A stretch of 64,000 bases of DNA. It comes from Lachnospiraceae bacterium (GTDB lineage: Bacteria > Bacillota > Clostridia > Lachnospirales > Lachnospiraceae). Made by a program: the position numbers and the translations under genes. Under the pieces are notes generated by a model, which saw nothing but the letters and a program-made list of their open reading frames with translations, had not been told where the DNA came from and did no database searches. The DNA is taken from positions 288,809 through 352,808 of the forward strand of contig JAAUZL010000024.1 of NCBI GenBank assembly GCA_014804615.1, read 5' to 3'. This document shows positions 49,261 to 56,948 of this stretch, one piece after another (position 1 is the stretch's first letter; every line of letters begins with the position of its first letter).

Positions 49261-51123
49261 TTACCCCTCTTTACCCATAGCTCGTTCTGCATCCTCCCGC
49301 TTTATACGATAGTAGGATAAAACCTTTAAAATCTCTAAATCATCTGTTAGATTTTCATAATCAGAAAAATCATTTGTTTCTATAATCGGCTTAGCTATTG
49401 CCAGTTGCGCATCTGTTAAATTTTGAAAACTATTCCACCATTCATCTGTCAAACCAATGCCCTCAAAGTAAAAACGGTATATTATCATAGCCTCCGGCAT
49501 ATAAAGCAATTTCATAAACTCATCTTCATCACTTCCAAACGCTTTACAAAAAAAAGAATATCCCTTTCCCACTTTACCTTTTGTCGAATTAAGTACCGCT
49601 TGGATTGTGCGAATAAACTTTCTGTTCCATTTCTCGCCAATATAATCTCTGTTGCTAAAATAATCAGGATCTTCAATTGGATGATACTTCATTGGAAATG
49701 AGTATATACTAACATTCAATTCCTCACACAAATCCACATTTAGCTTTAACCGCCTATATAGATCCACTGGTTCATCCTTATAATTATATAAAACATAATT
49801 TGATAAACTTGTATGACCAGCCTCTACCGCAGTTCGCACAGCCTTCTTATAAATATCATGCAGTTCCCAATGGTCAAATGCAATTCGCACTGGTCTAATA
49901 GGAATTTCAAACAGTTTTCTCATATTTGTATCAATAATTAATCTAGCATCAATCCCTTGATTAAAATCAACAAAACGTCTTCTCGGTCGCTTTTTACTAT
50001 ACATTTCTTCAAAATATGGTTTAACAACTTCATATGTTTCTAAAATAGCTTCTTTTTTCGCCGTATAATCCTTTAACAAATGCTTTTTTTCCAACAAATC
50101 ATATACATCTTGCAACTTAGAACCATATTTCGAAATCAGTATCTGATACTGCCGCACTACTGTTTTTATATAAGCTTTTTCATTGTAGCCATTTTTAATA
50201 TTTTCTACTGCAACTTCAAACATATTTGGCTCTACAAAAACACTATCATTTGTAAATCCTGCTTTTTTAATCTCATCAATGATTTTGTCAAATTGACATG
50301 AAGCAAGGACATTATTATCCAATAGCAATAAATCCTTTTTCCCGCCAAATTGCTTACTTGCCCAGTCTACTTGCTCCGCAATTGGTAAATAGTTTTTATA
50401 TTCCGGTTCAAGTTTAGGAACAGCACAAAAAGCACAATGATTGACACACCCTCTGGTCATATATGCCAAATATCCATCATGAGCGGGATATACATAATCA
50501 ATTTCTTCCAAAATCGAATAATCCAACGGCAACGTATCGATTATTATATCATTATCGTCTAAAACCCCTGCATAACTTAATGTTCCAGCAAACGGCTTGA
50601 TTCCCGTAGCTTCATAAACTCTATCTTGAAGAATGGTTGCCATAACCCCGCCAACCATAACATCCTTTTGATCCTTGCACAATTTTTTTACAAAATTAAT
50701 TGTATCAATCGTAATATCCCAATAGAATGTAAATAATGTTGTAATTCCTACACGATCATAAATCCTGTTTTCAGGCAAAAAATACTCTTCATTATGAAAA
50801 TACCTTCGATAATATTTAAATAATTCCAAAATAATAATATTCTCATTCACTAAAGGAATCTCTAATAAAACAGCTTTTGTTCCTCTTTTTAAATATTGAC
50901 AAATCTGAGGTTTATATTGCTCCCAAAAAACACTATCATCATTAGAATACAATTGCTTCAATAACGCCTCATATGTATCGTTTAAAACCAATTCTTTAAG
51001 ATTACCCTTAAAAAAAGTTACATCATCTCCAAGTTCTCGATAATATGTTGCAATCTTCATAAGTCCCATTGGCGGATACTTATTTTTATAATTTGGTTCA
51101 ACAAGCAAAACCTTTCTACTCAT
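49261..51123 (-). CDS. Radical SAM protein with B12-binding-like N-terminal fold
   Basis: KVLLVEPNYKNKYPPMGLMKIATYYRELGDDV; YMTRGCVNHCAFCAVPKLEP (CxxxCxxC); VDFNQGIDARLI. Confidence 0.85.
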   Translation of the reverse strand: MSRKVLLVEPNYKNKYPPMGLMKIATYYRELGDDVTFFKGNLKELVLNDTYEALLKQLYSNDDSVFWEQYKPQICQYLKRGTKAVLLEIPLVNENIIILELFKYYRRYFHNEEYFLPENRIYDRVGITTLFTFYWDITIDTINFVKKLCKDQKDVMVGGVMATILQDRVYEATGIKPFAGTLSYAGVLDDNDIIIDTLPLDYSILEEIDYVYPAHDGYLAYMTRGCVNHCAFCAVPKLEPEYKNYLPIAEQVDWASKQFGGKKDLLLLDNNVLASCQFDKIIDEIKKAGFTNDSVFVEPNMFEVAVENIKNGYNEKAYIKTVVRQYQILISKYGSKLQDVYDLLEKKHLLKDYTAKKEAILETYEVVKPYFEEMYSKKRPRRRFVDFNQGIDARLIIDTNMRKLFEIPIRPVRIAFDHWELHDIYKKAVRTAVEAGHTSLSNYVLYNYKDEPVDLYRRLKLNVDLCEELNVSIYSFPMKYHPIEDPDYFSNRDYIGEKWNRKFIRTIQAVLNSTKGKVGKGYSFFCKAFGSDEDEFMKLLYMPEAMIIYRFYFEGIGLTDEWWNSFQNLTDAQLAIAKPIIETNDFSDYENLTDDLEILKVLSYYRIKREDAERAMGKEG

Positions 51124-52692
51124 TTATTTACTCAACTCTTCCTGTATTTTCTTTATAACCATTTCTGCCATATCTTTGGGAAGTATTGATTTAATAATCG
51201 CATAAATACGAGCAATCAATTTCTGCTCTTTCTTTCCATACTTAGATAATGACTGAGTTAAATACTTATTATTTTTTTCAGGGGATTCGTTTTCTTCTTT
51301 TTTTATTTCTTCCTGTTTTTCCGTTTCATCTTTACTTTTATATGTCTTTTCTATTTCAGTAAACACTCTGGCATACACTTCATTAGAATCAGCATCTTTT
51401 TTACGATTTTCAATCTCTCGCTTTGCTTTTTCTGCTTTTTCGCGTTCTTGTTCAATCTCTTTTTTTACATTTTCTTTCTCATTGTTGTCAATAAATCCTG
51501 CATTATTTACTTTCTCTTGATATTCTTTCTCTTTTTCCGTAAAATTAGCAATCGACTTCTGTGCACTCCGAACCTTACTTGCATAATGATAAAGATCATA
51601 TAACTCTAAATAGAAGAAATTATGTACTATGTCCTCAAACTCTTTAAGCGCAGGTGTCGGATTAAAATAATCTCTCCTTGCATTCGGAATCAACCGATTA
51701 TCCAGCACAAATAATTCCCCTATAAAATAGCCGTTTCCACGTGATTCCTTAAAATATTTGGGATATCCAAGTGTATTCTCATCCCCAATTTGTATATTTT
51801 CTTTACGCAACCGAATACACCTCATGTCATTAATTACTGGAATATATTTTTCATATTTCGCAATCCCATACCACAACCATGCAACGGGAGTACCATCACT
51901 TGCCAAAAATTTTTTAAATTCTACATCATATATTTCATCATACTGCTTTTTGTTCTCAGCAGTTCCTTCACATAATCCCATTCTATATGGTTTAAATAGC
52001 TGATTTCCATTTACCAAAACTGTATATTCATCTATTTTAAAGCCTTCGTTCTTCGCAAACTCATATATTTTCTCATAAAAACTGAAATAATTAGCATATG
52101 GCACTGGCGCAACTGACTGAAGATAATTAATAACCTGTTCTGCATCAAGAAGATCATCACTTTCAAAAATAACATCTTCCATAACCACTTCAAAAAAATG
52201 GTCTTCTTTCTTGGCATCAATATACGAAACATCTGTAATCATATCTATTAATTCATCTGATGATGGATGCAACCTCGGATCTGCGACTATCTCTTTCAAA
52301 CGAACTCCATCCCATTTAATAATTGATTCTTTATCTTCTCCTTTTACAGAGGTTCTGAAAACCAAAGTATCACAGTATCCCAAACCTGCCAGTCTACCAA
52401 TTCCTCGAAAGCCTTTATCTGTATTTCTATCTTTTTCAGAATCAGCCACATCCGTCATTTTTTTCTTAAAATCTCTCATAGGAATTCCCATAGCATTATC
52501 GTGAACGGATATTTTTCTTTTATTATACTCAATAGCTATGTCTATACTAGCTTCTTCTTTATCCAACAATCCTTTTTCAATGGCTTTATCTATAGAATCG
52601 GCAGCATTTTGAACAAACTCGCGATAAACAGTAAAGCTATTTTCATACATTGCAACTGTTAAATTTTCTAAAAAATTTTTTCCTACTGCCAT
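51124..52692 (-). CDS. HSP90-like GHKL ATPase
   Basis: YREFVQNAADSIDKA (N box); VHDNAMGIPM (G1); GFRGIGRLAGLGYCD (G2); charged coiled-coil C-terminal region. Confidence 0.85.
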   Translation of the reverse strand: MAVGKNFLENLTVAMYENSFTVYREFVQNAADSIDKAIEKGLLDKEEASIDIAIEYNKRKISVHDNAMGIPMRDFKKKMTDVADSEKDRNTDKGFRGIGRLAGLGYCDTLVFRTSVKGEDKESIIKWDGVRLKEIVADPRLHPSSDELIDMITDVSYIDAKKEDHFFEVVMEDVIFESDDLLDAEQVINYLQSVAPVPYANYFSFYEKIYEFAKNEGFKIDEYTVLVNGNQLFKPYRMGLCEGTAENKKQYDEIYDVEFKKFLASDGTPVAWLWYGIAKYEKYIPVINDMRCIRLRKENIQIGDENTLGYPKYFKESRGNGYFIGELFVLDNRLIPNARRDYFNPTPALKEFEDIVHNFFYLELYDLYHYASKVRSAQKSIANFTEKEKEYQEKVNNAGFIDNNEKENVKKEIEQEREKAEKAKREIENRKKDADSNEVYARVFTEIEKTYKSKDETEKQEEIKKEENESPEKNNKYLTQSLSKYGKKEQKLIARIYAIIKSILPKDMAEMVIKKIQEELSK

Positions 52693-52707
52693 ATAGCACC
52701 TCGTTTA

Positions 52708-54378
52708 CTATTTATATTGTTTATATATTGGTTTTGGAAATTTGATATTCAACAATGACCGAAACACGGGATTCTGAACAATGTATTCACCCTGTTTCAG
52801 TCTTGTCATCATATTTTTATACACTTGCGGAACATATTTGTAATCCGCTTTTGCAATTTCTATTGCATTAGTCCTTCCATATGCATGTGTTGAACAATTA
52901 CCCGTTACTCTGTTATGAATTGCACTCCTAAACTGCTCCGCTGAAAAAAGTATGATTCCAAGAGAACGCCCTCTTTCAGCAATATCTAATATTTGGCGTA
53001 ATATAGGCGAACTCTTTGGTGTATCTGTTGATGCATACTTATTTAACTCATCAATGAAAATAACAATCTTCTTTGGCGGATTCAGCGTATCATCATCGCT
53101 AAATTGTCCTAACTGCAAATCATAGATTGTACGAATAGCATCACCAAATACAAAGCCTTGCATATCTTCATTCAATTTAGCAATGTCAATTACATGGACT
53201 TCGTTCTTTTTAATATGTTTTAAAGCCTCCCCTATGCGCACTTCTTCTTTAGTATTATGGATATTACCAAATATTTCATTTCGGTAAATTGACTTACGAA
53301 TAATTCTATTAAACTTTCTCCAGCTTGCGACCGTTATTTCTTTATCCCCACTAGATCCTGCTTTGCAATTATTTTGTACCTCATCAAGAAAATCCTCCCA
53401 GTCTTCCAAACCGCCAAATTTCCCTTGATTTGTAATAATATAGTTAATTATAGAATCCATAGTCTGCTGCGGATCATCCATACTTGCAAACATTAAATCC
53501 AAATTGTCCTTGTCATCTTCGTATGTATATTTATAAAGATGTGCTTTCCCTAACTTCTTTTGATTGTCATATGCTTCTTTACTCAAGTATGTATTTCCAA
53601 CTTTGTTTGATGAATATGGATAATAATATTGAACATTTCTAAACGGTTCTGTACTCATTCCAAGCTTCTTATATAAATCAAATGTGTCCTTTCTTTCACT
53701 CGCTGTTTCAAAATCACCCTCCTCGTCAAGAGCTAACAAATCACTCCCTTTCACATTAAACAGCACAAAAGCGACCTCTTCATCTTCTTCATTCCCATTT
53801 ATTAAACACTTATCCTGAATAGCTTTCAACAGAAACATCGCATAAGAAGTTTTTGCAGCCAATCCTGATATCCCCGATATATTTAAATGCGCTCCCTCTG
53901 GTCCAATTAGAAATCTTGAATCCATTTGAACAGGTAATGTGATTTTATCTTCATCTCCTGTATACATTTCAAGATATCCACATGTAACAGGATTTTTGAC
54001 ATTATTCAATCCTAATGCCTCAGAAACCTCATTTTCATCAGCCAGCTCAACTTTTGAGTTGTTTGCTAGTGGTATGTATATATTTCCTGTATTTCCAATC
54101 ACTCTTGCCTTTACATAATTCATTCCTATTCGATGTGTATTCTCGTCTGCCTCAACGTTTCCAAAATCATTAGAAACATAATCTGCCAAAAAATTAGCAG
54201 TATCCGTAATATGTGATATTTCTTCAATAACTCCATATGAAACACTTTTTTGAAGATGACTCACCTTCACAACATCAAACGGATTTAAAATCAGATCCTG
54301 CCTTGTCCAAAAATAAAAATCATCAATTGTAGATGGATTTTTTTCTGTTGCGATAACCTTACCTATTACTCTACCCAT
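52708..54378 (-). CDS. HerA-like (FtsK/HerA superfamily) ATPase
   Basis: GISGLAAKTSYAMFLLKA (variant P-loop); KKIVIFIDELNKYAS (Walker B); ERGRSLGIILFSAEQFRSAIHNRVTGNCSTHAYGR. Confidence 0.82.
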   Translation of the reverse strand: MGRVIGKVIATEKNPSTIDDFYFWTRQDLILNPFDVVKVSHLQKSVSYGVIEEISHITDTANFLADYVSNDFGNVEADENTHRIGMNYVKARVIGNTGNIYIPLANNSKVELADENEVSEALGLNNVKNPVTCGYLEMYTGDEDKITLPVQMDSRFLIGPEGAHLNISGISGLAAKTSYAMFLLKAIQDKCLINGNEEDEEVAFVLFNVKGSDLLALDEEGDFETASERKDTFDLYKKLGMSTEPFRNVQYYYPYSSNKVGNTYLSKEAYDNQKKLGKAHLYKYTYEDDKDNLDLMFASMDDPQQTMDSIINYIITNQGKFGGLEDWEDFLDEVQNNCKAGSSGDKEITVASWRKFNRIIRKSIYRNEIFGNIHNTKEEVRIGEALKHIKKNEVHVIDIAKLNEDMQGFVFGDAIRTIYDLQLGQFSDDDTLNPPKKIVIFIDELNKYASTDTPKSSPILRQILDIAERGRSLGIILFSAEQFRSAIHNRVTGNCSTHAYGRTNAIEIAKADYKYVPQVYKNMMTRLKQGEYIVQNPVFRSLLNIKFPKPIYKQYK

Positions 54379-54395
54379 ATATAACAGCCTTTCTG

Positions 54396-55541
54396 TTAAA
54401 ATAAATTTAAAAACATTGTATCACTAAAATATTTACTTTTTGCATAACACTCTGTAACATATACTGGATATAAATGGTTTGCCCATCTTGAATCCGCTCC
54501 ATAACAAACCGGATTACGTTCATTAATAATATTTGCAGAAATTAAATCTACTTCTTCCGTATCCAACCCCTTATTCATTTGTTCTTCAGTAACCAAGATT
54601 TTCTCAATCTTTAAAATACCATCAAATGCATTAGCCGTATACTTTTTATCTCTAATTCGCAAATACCATACTGCATATTTCATTCCTTCAAGTCTCGGTG
54701 AAGAATACAAACTTACTGGTGTTCTATGATATAATTTCAAATCAGCTATCATATCTGAGTTGTTCTTTTTCTTTTTATCTTTACAATTCTCAGGATTAAA
54801 CGATTTTGATACGCCAACCACATAGCTAAAATTCTTTTGAAATTTGCGTTTTTCCCTCTCATTTTTTATATGGTCAACACGATATTCCAATGAACCATCT
54901 TTCATAAGATAATGTGTTGAATTAATTCTATTCTCTGAGACCAGCTTTGTTACCATGTCAATTTCACGTTGAATCATCAAATCCTGTATTACTGCAATTC
55001 CTTTGCTTTCAATTCTTTCAAATTCATCAACTTTTGTGTTGTAAGGTAAAATTTCTGTAAACTGTATATTATGATGTTTTAATCTGGAATTTTCATTTAA
55101 TTTGCTGCACAAATTTGAAAAATACACTGTTTTATTCCAATCACTTTGACTCGCTACTTTGGGTAGGGCAATTGCCAATCTTCTATCAAAATCATATTTC
55201 TGCATTTCTTTATTAACACGTTTGCAGCAACTTACTCCAACTTGTCCAGCAATTACAGGATATACCTTATTTTTATAAGCAATATCGTCTACTTTATATG
55301 TATGGCGTGAGCCATCCAAGAAATATGTAAACAATGGGTTCCCATTCCGACACTGGTCTGCCTTTCTCAACATACTAATCGCTTTATCTGGAGGAAGTGT
55401 TTCACCATATTTTTCCCATGTAATTTCCTGATGGTCATCATAGTCAAAAGAAAGTATTTCAGAACCTTCACATATATATTTATATGTTCTATAGCTCTTT
55501 CCTCCTGTTTCATGAGCAATAATATCCATTATACTATCCAA
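54396..55541 (-). CDS. NurA-like nuclease domain protein, TTG start
   Basis: FLDGSRHTYKVDD and MKDGSLEYRVDH...FSYVVGVSKSF resemble NurA motifs; directly 5' of the HerA-like gene; AAGGAGAGG RBS upstream of TTG. Confidence 0.65.
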   Translation of the reverse strand: MDSIMDIIAHETGGKSYRTYKYICEGSEILSFDYDDHQEITWEKYGETLPPDKAISMLRKADQCRNGNPLFTYFLDGSRHTYKVDDIAYKNKVYPVIAGQVGVSCCKRVNKEMQKYDFDRRLAIALPKVASQSDWNKTVYFSNLCSKLNENSRLKHHNIQFTEILPYNTKVDEFERIESKGIAVIQDLMIQREIDMVTKLVSENRINSTHYLMKDGSLEYRVDHIKNEREKRKFQKNFSYVVGVSKSFNPENCKDKKKKNNSDMIADLKLYHRTPVSLYSSPRLEGMKYAVWYLRIRDKKYTANAFDGILKIEKILVTEEQMNKGLDTEEVDLISANIINERNPVCYGADSRWANHLYPVYVTECYAKSKYFSDTMFLNLF

Positions 55542-55544
55542 TAG

Positions 55545-55733
55545 CTACACCCTCTCCTTAAAATCTATCGTACATATATCACTCAATTGACATGCAAGCA
55601 CCCTGCACAACCGAACCAATACATCAAGTGATGCCATTTCATTTTTTGTAAGTTTTGCAAATATACTCGTACTAAGCCTTGCTGCTATCCTTAATTACGT
55701 TTTTGTTAATTTTTTTCTTTCATCATTTTCCAT
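55545..55733 (-). pseudogene. Decayed XRE (Cro/CI) helix-turn-helix regulator
   Basis: Reverse complement: MENDERKKLTKT*LRIAARLSTSIFAKLTKNEMASLDVLVRLCRVLACQLSDICTIDFKERV*; stop at 55695-55697; upstream FDCLWKMMKEKN in another frame. Confidence 0.75.
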
Positions 55734-55904
55734 AAGCAATCGAATTTATCATGTACACTATTCTCCTAACCAAATATATACATGAATATTTTACCATCAG
55801 AATATACCATTTTCAACAAACGCTTTCGTTTTCTCGAAACATTAAACCATAAAATTGCATAAAACCCACAAATGGGACAGATACCCTCTGCCCCATTCTA
55901 ATCC

Positions 55905-56180
55905 TCATAATGTATATATAATTTCCTCCCTCACAATCTCCTCCGCTCTCGCCCAAATATTATTCATTTTCCTAAAAATCCCAAAGTTTGGATTTTATAC
56001 CCAAAGCATCTGATCCTATTCCTTTAACTGTTCTGTCTCTTTCTCCTACATTGCCATCTGCTCTATAAGCAAATCAAATCTTTCCTCTGCTTGTTCCTGT
56101 ATCAAAAGCAGATGTTTCTTTAATTCCCTTGATAGCAGCAATCCCGAATAAATACCTCTCCTGTGATTTTCCAAATATGA
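55905..56180 (-). pseudogene. TnpV-like transposon protein remnant with in-frame stops
   Basis: Reverse complement: SYLENHRRGIYSGLLLSRELKKHLLLIQEQAEERFDLLIEQMAM*EKETEQLKE*DQMLWV*NPNFGIFRKMNNIWARAEEIVREEIIYTL*. Confidence 0.8.
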
Positions 56181-56933
56181 TTACTTGATGATAGTAGCGG
56201 CCCTGCCAGATTCAACTGTTCTACCACCCTCACACGCTTTCCGCATCATTCGGTATTTTATCTCCGCCAGTTCCCAGTCCGACGGATTGTCGATATCCTG
56301 CACCTCCGTCTCCGGCACAATGATGGGCAGATACCCGTCCGGCAGATCCCCTCTGCAGGCGCGGTAACGCGTCACGTGATAACAGTAAAACTGTCCGCTG
56401 TCGTGATACATGGGCTCCAGATCCTGAGACCGTTTCATGGCATTTTCGGGATAGCAGTACGCAAGTTTTCCCTCGCGGATTGCCATACCCCGCTGGGGCG
56501 GAAAGGAGAACCGCACCACGGGCATTACTCCTGAAGCATCCTTCTCTATCAGAAGGGACATAGCCTCCTGCAGTTTCCCCGCTGTCACAAAGGGCGCGGT
56601 GGGATAGATACAGGCCATATAGTCAAAAAGCTCACCACGTTTTTCGTAGGTTTCCAGCACTTCCATCAGCACATCGTCCGTGGTGGCAAAGTCTCCCGAC
56701 GTGGCCTCACTTCTCATAAAGGGCACCACCGCCCCTGCCTCACGCGCGATCCGCGCGATCCCCTCATCATCGGTGGACACCATGACCTCCCGGAAAATGC
56801 CCGCCTCCAGTGCCGCCTCGATGGCATAAGTAAGCATGGGCTTTCCCATAAACTCTTTCACATTCTTTCCCGGGATACGCTTACTACCGCCCCGCGCCGT
56901 AATAATCGCTATTGCATTCATCGTTCCCTCCAA
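56181..56933 (-). CDS. pseF: Pseudaminic acid cytidylyltransferase
   Basis: AIITARGGSKRIPGKNVKEFMGKPMLTYAIEAAL; VQDIDNPSDWELAEIKY. Confidence 0.9.
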   Translation of the reverse strand: MEGTMNAIAIITARGGSKRIPGKNVKEFMGKPMLTYAIEAALEAGIFREVMVSTDDEGIARIAREAGAVVPFMRSEATSGDFATTDDVLMEVLETYEKRGELFDYMACIYPTAPFVTAGKLQEAMSLLIEKDASGVMPVVRFSFPPQRGMAIREGKLAYCYPENAMKRSQDLEPMYHDSGQFYCYHVTRYRACRGDLPDGYLPIIVPETEVQDIDNPSDWELAEIKYRMMRKACEGGRTVESGRAATIIK

Positions 56934-56948
56934 AATTGACTGATATAG

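Noticed and set aside
49261-51123. Radical SAM protein as a viperin homolog
   Set aside because: Much longer, with a B12-type N-terminal region and different C-terminal motifs; viperin used only as an analogy
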